Below the pieces are notes generated by a model. That model was not told the origin of the DNA. It saw nothing but the letters and a program-made list of their open reading frames with translations, and did not search any database. A stretch of 7,628 bases of DNA from Bacteroidales bacterium (lineage in GTDB: Bacteria; Bacteroidota; Bacteroidia; Bacteroidales; P3): the NCBI GenBank assembly GCA_017560705.1, contig JAFZEK010000158.1, positions 1-7,628 on the forward strand, read 5' to 3'. Shown here piece after piece: positions 1-6,690 of this stretch; position 1 is the stretch's first letter; every line of letters begins with the position of its first letter. The translations under genes were made by a program, and so were the position numbers.

Positions 1-5
1 AAAAT

Positions 6-30
6 AGTATAGTCAATTTCTAAAAATTGC
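6..30 (+). repeat. Dispersed intergenic repeat, copy 1 (diverged)
   Basis: On the plus strand this segment reads A-GTATAG-TCAAT then TTCTAAAAATT and GC. It matches the reverse complement of the copy at 263-287 at about 20 of 25 positions, including the GTATAG box and the 11-base core TTCTAAAAATT in the same spacing. Together with that copy it forms a long-range inverted pair enclosing the non-coding block. It is the most diverged of the good copies, so its membership rests on the shared two-part layout. Confidence 0.5.
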
Positions 31-62
31 TTTGCAAGTGATTTGCGAATTTTTACTAGAAA
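17..62. repeat. Bulged hairpin
   Basis: TTTCTA (17-22) pairs with TAGAAA (57-62). AAAATT (23-28) pairs with AATTTT (48-53) after a three-base bulge (54-56). GC (29-30) can pair with GC (45-46). An alternative inner stem is GCAA (34-37) with TTGC (43-46). The hairpin contains the core of repeat copy 1, so that copy can fold on itself or pair with copy 2. Its function is unknown. Confidence 0.5.
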
Positions 63-129
63 GATTTCTACTTTCTTTTGATTGAGTATAGCGGGCTATA
101 CGATTGAAAAAGAAATAGAAAGATTTCGG
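57..129. repeat. Nested hairpin with direct-repeat ends
   Basis: The inner perfect stem GTATAGC (86-92) and GCTATAC (95-101) is separated by only two bases, or by a CGGG loop if one pair opens. Outside it lies a symmetrical internal loop in which both sides read GATTGA (80-85 and 102-107). The outer stem then pairs TTTCTTTT (72-79) with AAAAGAAA (108-115) and TTTCTA (65-70) with TAGAAA (116-121), with one bulged C at 71. The 12-mer TAGAAAGATTTC occurs directly repeated at 57-68 and 116-127, at both edges. The inner stem carries the same GTATAG/CTATAC box as the dispersed repeat. Confidence 0.6.
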
Positions 130-163
130 TAAAAAACGTAACGTTGCGATTAAGCGAGTAAAG

Positions 164-184
164 AGCAATGCCTAAGCATTAGCT
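164..184. repeat. Small stem-loop
   Basis: AATGC (167-171) and GCATT (176-180) form a perfect stem with loop CTAA. Three more pairs, AGC (164-166) with GCT (182-184), follow after one bulged A at 181. GCTAT (182-186) can pair instead with ATAGC (195-199), so two mutually exclusive folds exist. No U-tract follows on either strand, which argues against a terminator. Confidence 0.45.
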
Positions 185-246
185 ATTTCGAGCGATAGCA
201 ACATCGACGAAGTCAAAGCACACAAAAGTTTAAAGAATAATCTTAC

Positions 247-270
247 AAAATTCCCAGAACGTGGAATTTT
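247..270 (-). terminator. Candidate terminator of the lon / OmpA-family operon
   Basis: Read on the minus strand, AAAATTCC and GGAATTTT form a perfect 8-bp stem around an 8-base loop. It sits about 27 bases after the stop codon of the OmpA-family gene. The stem is A-rich on entry and ends in TTTTG, the usual A-stem-T layout, but the T-run is short and belongs to the stem. It overlaps repeat copy 2. The position is right for the operon end; the strength is uncertain. Confidence 0.45.
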
Positions 271-287
271 TAGAAGTTTCCTATACA
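263..287 (-). repeat. Dispersed intergenic repeat, copy 2
   Basis: The 23 bases at 265-287 match 6663-6685 at 22 of 23 positions, the only difference being T279 against A6677. Both copies end with CCTATACA on the plus strand. Each lies just past the 3' end of a minus-strand gene: here 9 bases separate the repeat from the stop codon. The two flanking genes are unrelated, so the match is not explained by gene duplication. Confidence 0.75.
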
Positions 288-296
288 CCAGGCATA

Positions 297-2240
297 CTAT
301 TCTACAACAACAGAGGTTGTTTTTATCTTCTTGACTTTATAATCTTGTGGTGCGAACATCAAATACACTAAATTATCTGAATCTTTTCCCCTATCTATAT
401 CACCACATTCTGTGGGCTTTTCATTAGTATAGCTTTCGAAATGTATCCGTTTTTCACTTACACTTTGGTCGGCAAAATAATTCTTCAAACTCTCTATCCT
501 GCTTTTATTCAGCAAGTCGTTAAACTTTTCATTCGAAGTTGAATAACAAAATAAAAATATATGCAAATCCAAGTGCTTATTTTCTTTCAAGAAAGTTACG
601 ATAGTAGATAACTTATCTTTTTCATCTATCAGTTCAGAACTTGCCGTTTGATAAAATATTCCATCCACCTTATACGCATAATTCAAGTCGAAACCATCCA
701 ATATAGTGTAGTCAAAAAATACTGTATTACCAATATAATTATCAGTATTAATAGCGTATTCCTTAGTAGTTGGTAAATAATTATCTTTACCTATCTCTAC
801 AATATACTGTTTATTGTGCTTAAGATATATTTGATACTCTCCTTGTCTATCAGATTTGGTAGCATAAATAGGCACTTCATTTTCAAGCACTCTTATATCT
901 GCATTTGGCAATGGCTTTTTATAATTATCATACACAACACCCTTAGCTATAGCAAAATTTGGCAACTCAGAGAATGAATATATTCTATCATCTAGGTATG
1001 ACGTATCTCTCGTACTTACAAAAAAGCCTCTACTAGAATCTGCTTCTATCACCATTTCAAAATCATCTGCAAAAGAATTGTACGGATACTTCAAGTTTTC
1101 TACATTTTGATTCAACTCATCAGTCCAAAATGTTCCATAAATATCAAAACCACCATAACTTTCTGCCTGACCATTCGAAGAAAAAATAAGGTAATCCCTA
1201 TACAAGAATGGTGTAATTTCATCGCCAGAAGTATTTATTTCATTTCCTAAATTTACAGGATTATCCCATCCATTTTCTGTACAAACAGAATACCACAAAT
1301 CTTTTCCTCCATAACCATTTGGCAATTCTGCCGAAAAAATCATAGTATCACCTAAAGCTGTAAACACCGGATGAGACAATGAAAAGAATTTTTTACCCAC
1401 TTTCACCTTTGCTGCACTTTTCCATTTTTCATCTTTATCAGCTTTCTCGTACAAATATTCTTTATTATTGGCATCAACTACAGTGAAAAACATTTTATTA
1501 GTTTGAGGTTGAATAACAGTGTATACTATATTGTCTTTTATATTCAACAATTCTTCTTCAATAGTGGAATTAGCAAGAAAACTATTCACTATTGGCGATG
1601 AAAACAGTGTATATTCCAGCACCTTTTCTGGATAATCCTTTTGTTCAGGAGCTATAGTATAATTTGTAGATGCATAATATAATTTTCCATTTCTTATGGA
1701 TAGTCCTCTTTTCTTTCCCAATGTTTGAATATTCTTTTGCGTATGTACCGAAAAGATTTTGTTTTCAACCATATTCTGAGCAGGAAATGAACAGTACAAC
1801 AAATCAGCCACAATAGCAACTGAATCTACTTCAGCCTTATCATTTTTAAATTGTCTATTTACAAAAGCATCTAATAATTCATCATATAACCCATTATTTT
1901 TCAACACTTGACTATATGATACCAAAGAGTACACATAAGCCGAATCGTATTCCATAGCCTTTCTAAAGTACGGTAACGCTAATGAGTAATAATGCATATT
2001 TAAATAGCACTCACCCATCTTTGACAAGCAATGAGCTTTTGCTGATTCTCTTGAATCTTTAATCAATGGCTCCGCCTTTTGATAAAGCATAAGAGCTTGA
2101 TGATATTTACCTTCTCGCAAAAGCTTATTTGCTTCTCTCATCTCCTTTTGAGCCTGTACACCAGTGGTCAAAGACAACAAAAAAAGAAACAACACCGCAA
2201 AGGCACGACAAAAACACTTATGTGTACTCTTATTCACCAT
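297..2240 (-). CDS. OmpA-family envelope protein, TPR / PD40 propeller / regulatory-like / OmpA domains (PorE-like)
   Basis: A 647-residue exported protein. Residues 1-30 form a signal peptide: a basic start, then a hydrophobic run, then VQA before QKE. Cys9 and Cys11 precede the hydrophobic run, so there is no lipobox. Residues ~33-135 form helical TPR pairs. Residues ~170-425 form beta-propeller blades with PD40-type motifs (GYGGKDLWYS at 309-318, IFSSNG then GGFDIYG at 352-369). Residues ~430-500 are a carboxypeptidase-regulatory-like sandwich (GVVYDNYKKPLPNADIRV). Residues ~525-632 are an OmpA-like peptidoglycan-binding fold. This order matches PorE, the periplasmic type IX secretion protein of Porphyromonas, but Bacteroidota carry paralogues with the same layout, so PorE identity is unproven. 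In the OmpA domain the conserved Arg is kept (R581), but the Asp of the usual HTD motif is missing (aligned F564-C565-Y566). The gene follows lon by 16 bp, so it is probably read from the lon promoter. Confidence 0.88.
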   Translation of the reverse strand: MVNKSTHKCFCRAFAVLFLFLLSLTTGVQAQKEMREANKLLREGKYHQALMLYQKAEPLIKDSRESAKAHCLSKMGECYLNMHYYSLALPYFRKAMEYDSAYVYSLVSYSQVLKNNGLYDELLDAFVNRQFKNDKAEVDSVAIVADLLYCSFPAQNMVENKIFSVHTQKNIQTLGKKRGLSIRNGKLYYASTNYTIAPEQKDYPEKVLEYTLFSSPIVNSFLANSTIEEELLNIKDNIVYTVIQPQTNKMFFTVVDANNKEYLYEKADKDEKWKSAAKVKVGKKFFSLSHPVFTALGDTMIFSAELPNGYGGKDLWYSVCTENGWDNPVNLGNEINTSGDEITPFLYRDYLIFSSNGQAESYGGFDIYGTFWTDELNQNVENLKYPYNSFADDFEMVIEADSSRGFFVSTRDTSYLDDRIYSFSELPNFAIAKGVVYDNYKKPLPNADIRVLENEVPIYATKSDRQGEYQIYLKHNKQYIVEIGKDNYLPTTKEYAINTDNYIGNTVFFDYTILDGFDLNYAYKVDGIFYQTASSELIDEKDKLSTIVTFLKENKHLDLHIFLFCYSTSNEKFNDLLNKSRIESLKNYFADQSVSEKRIHFESYTNEKPTECGDIDRGKDSDNLVYLMFAPQDYKVKKIKTTSVVVE

Positions 2241-2256
2241 AGTTACTCTATAATTG

Positions 2257-4674
2257 TTATTCTAAAATCAGAGGCATTATCTCATTCACTTCTGTCACAT
2301 AGTGGAAAGTTAAACCCTCTAAGTAATCAGCATTTATGTCTTCGATGTCACATCTGTTCATCTCACACATTATTATGTCAGTAATCTTAGCACGTTTGGC
2401 AGCCAATATCTTTTCTTTTATTCCACCTACAGGCAACACTTTTCCTCGCAAGGTTATTTCGCCCGTCATAGCAAAGTTTGCACGCACTTTACGCTGAGTG
2501 AAAACAGATACTAAGGCTGTAAATATAGTTATACCGGCCGAAGGACCATCCTTAGGTGTAGCACCTTCCGGAACGTGAATATGTACATTCTTAGTTTCGA
2601 ACAAAGTTTCATCTATTCCAAACTTTTCAGCATTAGACTTGATATACTCATAGGCTAACGTAGCCGATTCTTTCATCACATCTCCCAAGCTTCCTGTCAT
2701 TGTAAGAACACCTTTACCTTTGCTCAAACTCGATTCTATGAACAAGATTTCTCCACCTACCGAAGTCCAAGCCAAACCTGTAACAACACCTATGCTACTA
2801 TCATCCGGCTTTTCCGATGAACGTATAGGCAAGCCCAACAATTCTTTAAGACTTTCTTTCTTTATTGCTCTATCCACAGGTTCTTCATTTACGACCTTGA
2901 CGGTATTTCGACGTATAACCTTAGCTATCGCCTTATCTAGCTGTCTCACCCCCGATTCTCTTGTGTACTCAGTGATAATTTGAGACAAGACAGCATTGGA
3001 GAATGTAAACTGATTTCTTTTTAACCCATGCTCTTTAAGTTGCTTTGGCACCAAGTGTCTTTTGGCTATCTCTATTTTTTCTTCAATTACATAGCCCGAA
3101 ATATCTATTATCTCCATACGGTCTAACAATGCCGGATGTATGGAATTTGTAGAATTGGCAGTAGCCACAAACAAGACCTTAGACAAATCATAATCCACAT
3201 CTAAGTAGTTATCGTGGAAAGCAGTATTTTGTTCAGGGTCCAAGACCTCTAACAATGCCGAAGCAGGATCACCATTAACACTCATACCCATAACTTTGTC
3301 TATCTCATCCAAAACAAATACAGGATTAGACGATTTAGCCTTTCGTATATTTTGTATCACACGACCAGGCATTGCTCCTATATAAGTCTTGCGGTGACCA
3401 CGTATTTCAGCCTCATCTCTAAGTCCGCCTAATGCCATACGTATATATTTGCGATTCAACGCCGACGCAATAGATTTTCCCAACGATGTTTTTCCAACAC
3501 CCGGAGGACCAACTAAGCATAATATCGGAGACTTCATATCTCCTTTTAGCTTTAGCACTGCCAAATATTCCAATATACGTTCTTTTACTTTTTCCATACC
3601 ATAGTGGTCTTTATCTAAAACCTTCTGAGCATGTTTCAAGTCTAAGTTATCTTTAGTATATTCATTCCATGGCAAATCTAACAGCATATTTAAATAGTTT
3701 AGCTGAGTAGAATAGTCCGGCGATTGAGGATGTAATCTTGTAAGTTTTTGCAACTCTTTGCTGAATATCTCATTCACCGAGTTATCCCATTTCTTTCGAA
3801 ATGCTCGTTGTTCTAACTCTTCTATTTCCTGAAGACCAGGATTTTCACCTAGTTCTTCTTGTATTGTTTTCAGCTGCTGATTCAAGAAATACTCTCTTTG
3901 TTGCTTATCCATATCTTTCTTTACCTTCTTCTGTATTTGGTTCTTCACCTCTTGCAACTGAAGTTCTCTGGATAACAAAGCTAGTATTTTCTTTGCTCGT
4001 TCTATGAATGAAGAAGTCTCTAAAAGTCGTTGTTTTTCTTCCACAGCAACTTCGATATGAGAAGCAACGAAATTTACAAGAATCCTTGGATTTTCTATAT
4101 TTTTCAAAGCAAGATTCACCTCTTGAGGCATAGACGATACCACTTTAACCACCTGTGAATACATATCCTTTATTGCTTCGGACAATGTAGCCAACTGAGG
4201 ATTTTCCAACTCTGTCTCGTCTTCCACATTTGGTTCTATAACACAAGACATGTAAGGCTCCTCTTGTGTTATAGCCTTAAGCGATATACGTGACAAACCT
4301 TGCAATATACATAAATAATTACCATCAGGTATTTCCAAAATCTTCATCACTCGTGCTGCCGTACCTACAGTGTAAAGATCCTCCATTTGAGGGTCTTCTG
4401 CATCCGTTCTTTGAGCAAATACTGCTATAGTATTGCCACTCTTTTGAGCACGTTTTATTAGCTTTATAGATTTCTTTCTGCCGGCAGTTATCGGAAGTAT
4501 TGCACCTGGAAGCAATACATTGCCACGCAACGGTAGCAATGGCATCTCCTCGGGTAAATTATCCTTGCTTAGCAAAAATTCTTCATCTTCATCTGTTATA
4601 ATTGGTATAATACTCGTTTTCACACTCATCATTTCTTCAAATAAATCATTCAATACACAGTGTTTCTCTTTCAT
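2257..4674 (-). CDS. lon: ATP-dependent Lon protease (LonA, family S16)
   Basis: An 805-residue cytoplasmic AAA+ serine protease that unfolds and degrades damaged and selected regulatory proteins. An acidic tail of about 42 residues precedes the LON substrate-binding domain (~43-238, opening [14 protein letters not shown]). A helical, coiled-coil-prone linker follows (~240-320). The AAA+ module (~345-590) has Walker A GPPGVGKT (389-396), Walker B VFVLDEID (452-459), sensor-1 N507, arginine-finger candidate R519 and sensor-2 R577. The protease domain (~600-805) has PKDGPSAG with catalytic Ser712, and the GGIKEK segment with the catalytic Lys (K755 by the usual 43-residue spacing). All key residues are present and the length is normal for bacterial LonA. 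The first ATG is at 4674; Met15 or Met16 (4632 or 4629) could also serve, since no clear Shine-Dalgarno decides. It is the first gene of a two-gene operon with the OmpA-family gene. Confidence 0.98.
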   Translation of the reverse strand: MKEKHCVLNDLFEEMMSVKTSIIPIITDEDEEFLLSKDNLPEEMPLLPLRGNVLLPGAILPITAGRKKSIKLIKRAQKSGNTIAVFAQRTDAEDPQMEDLYTVGTAARVMKILEIPDGNYLCILQGLSRISLKAITQEEPYMSCVIEPNVEDETELENPQLATLSEAIKDMYSQVVKVVSSMPQEVNLALKNIENPRILVNFVASHIEVAVEEKQRLLETSSFIERAKKILALLSRELQLQEVKNQIQKKVKKDMDKQQREYFLNQQLKTIQEELGENPGLQEIEELEQRAFRKKWDNSVNEIFSKELQKLTRLHPQSPDYSTQLNYLNMLLDLPWNEYTKDNLDLKHAQKVLDKDHYGMEKVKERILEYLAVLKLKGDMKSPILCLVGPPGVGKTSLGKSIASALNRKYIRMALGGLRDEAEIRGHRKTYIGAMPGRVIQNIRKAKSSNPVFVLDEIDKVMGMSVNGDPASALLEVLDPEQNTAFHDNYLDVDYDLSKVLFVATANSTNSIHPALLDRMEIIDISGYVIEEKIEIAKRHLVPKQLKEHGLKRNQFTFSNAVLSQIITEYTRESGVRQLDKAIAKVIRRNTVKVVNEEPVDRAIKKESLKELLGLPIRSSEKPDDSSIGVVTGLAWTSVGGEILFIESSLSKGKGVLTMTGSLGDVMKESATLAYEYIKSNAEKFGIDETLFETKNVHIHVPEGATPKDGPSAGITIFTALVSVFTQRKVRANFAMTGEITLRGKVLPVGGIKEKILAAKRAKITDIIMCEMNRCDIEDINADYLEGLTFHYVTEVNEIMPLILE

Positions 4675-4722
4675 GCCCTATTTCTTTCTTTATATCTTGA
4701 TGTATATACTTAATATTTCTTC

Positions 4723-4753
4723 CAAACATCTCTTATTTACGAGAAATAATAAA
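4723..4753 (-). promoter_or_regulatory. Candidate Bacteroidota-type promoter of lon
   Basis: On the minus strand TTTA (4753-4750) and GATGTTTG (4730-4723) lie 19 bases apart. The Bacteroidota primary sigma consensus is TTTG and TAnnTTTG with similar spacing, so the boxes match at 3 of 4 and 5 of 6 informative positions. This would give a leader of roughly 40-45 bases before the lon ATG. Such short AT-rich motifs occur by chance, so confidence is low. Confidence 0.3.
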
Positions 4754-4873
4754 TTTTGTTTTGTTCATTATTCTTTTTTAACATTCATTGTATCGTAAAA
4801 TACGTTCTTTTACGTTTTCATTCCTTATAACAGCAACTCTTATAAAAAATTGCACGGTATGCGATTTATACAC

Positions 4874-4893
4874 ACTTTTTTGTAGAAAAAAGT
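4874..4893. repeat. A/T hairpin in the divergent spacer
   Basis: ACTTTTTT (4874-4881) and AAAAAAGT (4886-4893) form a perfect 8-bp stem with loop GTAG. On either strand the hairpin has the A-stem-T shape of a weak terminator. However, it lies upstream of both neighbouring genes, where no transcript obviously needs ending. It could insulate the two divergent promoters or simply reflect base composition. Confidence 0.45.
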
Positions 4894-5062
4894 AGATGTT
4901 CCTTCTAAAAAGGCAAAGAATTAATGCGTAAATCCACAATAATTCTAACCAATAATAGAACTGACCTACAATATAACTACACAATTTTTCGTAAGGTTTG
5001 CACACCATAATATTTATATTAGACTACATGTTTACTCAATTACAAATTCAATAATACACCGT

Positions 5063-6607
5063 ATGATAAGAAGTTTTTTATTATTCGTTATAACCCTAGG
5101 CACATTATATACATCAGCACAATGCCAATATATAGAAGTATCCGACACCTTTTCTGATAACGACTTCACCTCTAATCCTCGTTGGGAAGGCGACTCTACT
5201 TGTTTCATTATAAGCGACGGCGTTTTACGACTCAATGGTACCAAAGCCGATTCGTCCTACCTTACCACAAAATTAGAATTACCTAATTCCGACACTCTCG
5301 AATGGAGCTTCTTTCTAAAACACAACAGCCTTACATCGAATAATAGCGTATTCCGATTTTATCTCATCACCAACTCCATCAACCCGTCTTTGGCTTCCGA
5401 GGCACTTTATATACAAATACGTCCACGAACTTTGTCGAAAATGGAATTTTGTCTATTACAAAACAACACTATCGACACTCTTATGAAATGCAACTATCGC
5501 AAAAACTCATTATCAGCCGGACAACTCCGAGTAAGAATATTACGTTTCCCAAACAACGAATGGACAATTGAATGCGACACCAACGGAACCGAAAACTATA
5601 CCCCTCTATGGCAAAACAGCCAACCTATCATATTCCCAAACAACGGCAACGGTTTCATATCCCTTTGGTGCAAATATACATCCAACGACAAAAATAAATT
5701 CTTCGTCGATGACATAAAAGGTAAAATCTCATCTTCAGAACCATATCAAAATACAGGAGACACAATACAACCTAACGACATAATCATCAACGAAATTCTT
5801 TTTAACCCCTATAGTGGTGGTTCCGATTTTGTGGAATTATACAACCGAACCAATAAGCCTATAGCACTTAAAAATCTTTTCCTTGCTACTTGGAACGAAA
5901 GCTCTCAAACCATAAAAACTAAAACAAACATACCTACAGAACTCGCCATTCAACCAAAAGATTATATCGTTATAACTACCGACACAACCTTTCTTAAAAG
6001 CCACTACACTGTAAAGAATCCCAAACAAATGATACAAATAAAATCCATGCCCACCTACTCCAATGCCAAAGGCTCTGTAATTGTGACTCTAAACGACAGT
6101 ACTATTATAGATATATTCCACTATTCGGAAAGCTATCATTACACATGGCTTAGTGATGTAAAAGGTGTATCACTCGAACGTCGCTCTGCAGATTGGGCTA
6201 CACAAGACTCCACCAACTGGCACTCTGCTGCTAAATCAGCTAATTGGGCTACACCAACCTACCAAAACTCCCAAGCATACAATATAATAGTACCCGAAGA
6301 GGCATTTAAAGTAGAACCCAACATCTTTTCACCTGACAACGATGGATATAACGACATTTTGAACATATACTACAACTCATCATCCGACAACCTCTTGTGT
6401 AACATATATATTTTCGATTCAAAAGGAATCATAGTCAAAGCATTGGAACACAACGCTCTCCTCGGAAGCGAAAACTACTTTACATGGAACGGCAGCAACG
6501 ATAACGGTGCAATGTGTCCCATAGGACACTACATCGTATATATTGAAGTTTTCGACACTAAAGGCAACATCCAGCAAATGAAAAAACTCATTGCTTTAAT
6601 GTTATAA
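5063..6607 (+). CDS. Secreted lamin-tail domain protein with FlgD-like C-terminal domain
   Basis: A 514-residue exported protein of unknown role. Residues 1-19 are a signal peptide (hydrophobic core FLLFVITLGTLY, probable cut after TSA). The following Cys21 is preceded by Gln, so a lipobox is not met. Residues ~25-222 look like a concanavalin-type jelly roll, ending FFVDDIKGKI. Residues ~236-360 are a lamin-tail (LTD) domain, opening IIINEILFNPYSGGSDFVELYN, and the typical GVSLERRS...NWHSAA...ATPTYQNSQ follows (368-404). Residues ~415-514 are a FlgD-like Ig domain (FSPDNDGYNDILNIYY; YFTWNGSNDNG; PIGHYIVYIEVFD). This order is common in Bacteroidota surface or periplasmic proteins. The short basic-ended sorting tail of type IX cargo is not obvious. 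It is the only plus-strand gene here, divergent from lon and convergent with the thioredoxin gene. Its codons end mostly in A or C, unlike the G/T-leaning minus-strand genes. Confidence 0.9.
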   Translation: MIRSFLLFVITLGTLYTSAQCQYIEVSDTFSDNDFTSNPRWEGDSTCFIISDGVLRLNGTKADSSYLTTKLELPNSDTLEWSFFLKHNSLTSNNSVFRFYLITNSINPSLASEALYIQIRPRTLSKMEFCLLQNNTIDTLMKCNYRKNSLSAGQLRVRILRFPNNEWTIECDTNGTENYTPLWQNSQPIIFPNNGNGFISLWCKYTSNDKNKFFVDDIKGKISSSEPYQNTGDTIQPNDIIINEILFNPYSGGSDFVELYNRTNKPIALKNLFLATWNESSQTIKTKTNIPTELAIQPKDYIVITTDTTFLKSHYTVKNPKQMIQIKSMPTYSNAKGSVIVTLNDSTIIDIFHYSESYHYTWLSDVKGVSLERRSADWATQDSTNWHSAAKSANWATPTYQNSQAYNIIVPEEAFKVEPNIFSPDNDGYNDILNIYYNSSSDNLLCNIYIFDSKGIIVKALEHNALLGSENYFTWNGSNDNGAMCPIGHYIVYIEVFDTKGNIQQMKKLIALML

Positions 6608-6625
6608 GCAACTTCTAAAAAATCC
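6602..6625 (+). repeat. Dispersed intergenic repeat, copy 3 (partial)
   Basis: AACTTCTAAAAA (6610-6621) is a perfect reverse complement of 6665-6676. The bases before it (TTATAAGC) only loosely resemble the GTATAG box of the better copies. They include the stop codon of the lamin-tail gene at 6605-6607. The repeat therefore begins essentially at the stop codon. It faces copy 4 across the convergent spacer. Confidence 0.55.
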
Positions 6626-6676
6626 ACAACGATGTCGATATTCCACAAATCTGTCGCAAATCAATTTTTAGAAGTT
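6610..6676. terminator. Convergent-gene inverted repeat, possible bidirectional 3' end
   Basis: Arms AACTTCTAAAAA (6610-6621) and TTTTTAGAAGTT (6665-6676) are perfectly complementary over 12 bp, with a 43-base interior. The structure fills the gap between two converging genes, starting 2 bases after one stop codon and ending 14 bases before the other. The position suits a shared terminator. The large loop and the lack of a T-run after the stem do not fit a classical intrinsic terminator, so it may instead be a pair of repeat units. TCCACAA occurs twice in the interior (6623-6629 and 6642-6648). Confidence 0.4.
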
Positions 6677-6685
6677 ACCTATACA
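6663..6685 (-). repeat. Dispersed intergenic repeat, copy 4
   Basis: Identical to 265-287 except at one position (A6677 against T279). On the plus strand it reads AATTTTTAGAAGTT and ends CCTATACA. Only 5 bases separate it from the stop codon of the thioredoxin-like gene, which parallels the placement of copy 2 after the OmpA-family gene. Confidence 0.75.
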
Positions 6686-6690
6686 ATCTA

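Larger units (their letters stand above)
1..296. other. Non-coding, palindrome-rich region downstream of the OmpA-family gene
   Basis: No convincing reading frame is present: all frames are short and interrupted. The stretch holds many self-complementary segments: a bulged hairpin at 17-62, a nested hairpin at 65-121, a small stem-loop at 164-184 and a terminator-like hairpin at 247-270. It is bounded by opposed copies of one repeat (6-30 and 263-287). A weaker pairing joins 142-151 with 195-204 (8 of 10 positions). It matches no RNA family I recognise. It could be a composite intergenic repeat, a decayed small mobile element, or a structured 3' UTR or small RNA. Its left limit may lie outside the window. 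Confidence 0.6.
4675..5062. other. Divergent intergenic region between lon and the lamin-tail gene
   Basis: This stretch of 388 bases is very AT-rich and must hold promoters for both lon (leftward) and the lamin-tail gene (rightward). A candidate lon promoter lies at 4723-4753. For the rightward gene, AAGGTTTG at 4993-5000 resembles the Bacteroidota -7 box (TAnnTTTG), but no -33 partner is at the right distance, so I do not call it. A hairpin lies at 4874-4893. The segment at 4902-4911 (CTTCTAAAAA) shares 10 bases with the repeat core found elsewhere but lacks the GTATAG box. A 76-codon open frame at 4778-5008 (minus) looks fortuitous. Confidence 0.6.

Noticed and set aside
86..101. tRNA or known riboswitch around the GTATAGC hairpin
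   Set aside because: No cloverleaf, T-loop or CCA-type end can be built, and no known riboswitch core is recognisable.
1..296. CRISPR array or phage attachment site in the palindromic region
   Set aside because: The repeats are few, unevenly spaced and partly inverted, with no cas, integrase or tRNA gene nearby.
2079..2384. Plus-strand open frame spanning the junction of lon and the OmpA-family gene
   Set aside because: It is antisense to two well-supported genes, and its translation is low-complexity (His, Ser, Leu) with no domain.
4520..4798. Plus-strand open frame antisense to the lon start
   Set aside because: It overlaps the conserved N-terminus of Lon and continues into AT-rich spacer. 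Its composition fits a shadow frame.
4778..5008. A 76-codon minus-strand open frame between lon and the lamin-tail gene, with a hydrophobic stretch
   Set aside because: It lies in a divergent promoter region, has very AT-driven composition rich in Phe, Tyr, Ile and Leu, contains the A/T hairpin, and shows no recognisable motif. A small membrane protein cannot be fully excluded.
5120..5130. Lipoprotein signal in the lamin-tail protein (Cys21 after the hydrophobic run)
   Set aside because: The residue before the Cys is Gln, which does not fit the lipobox. A normal signal-peptidase site after TSA is better.
6310..6607. Type IX secretion sorting domain at the end of the lamin-tail protein
   Set aside because: The C-terminus is better explained as a FlgD-like Ig domain, and the usual short conserved motifs of sorting tails are not clear.
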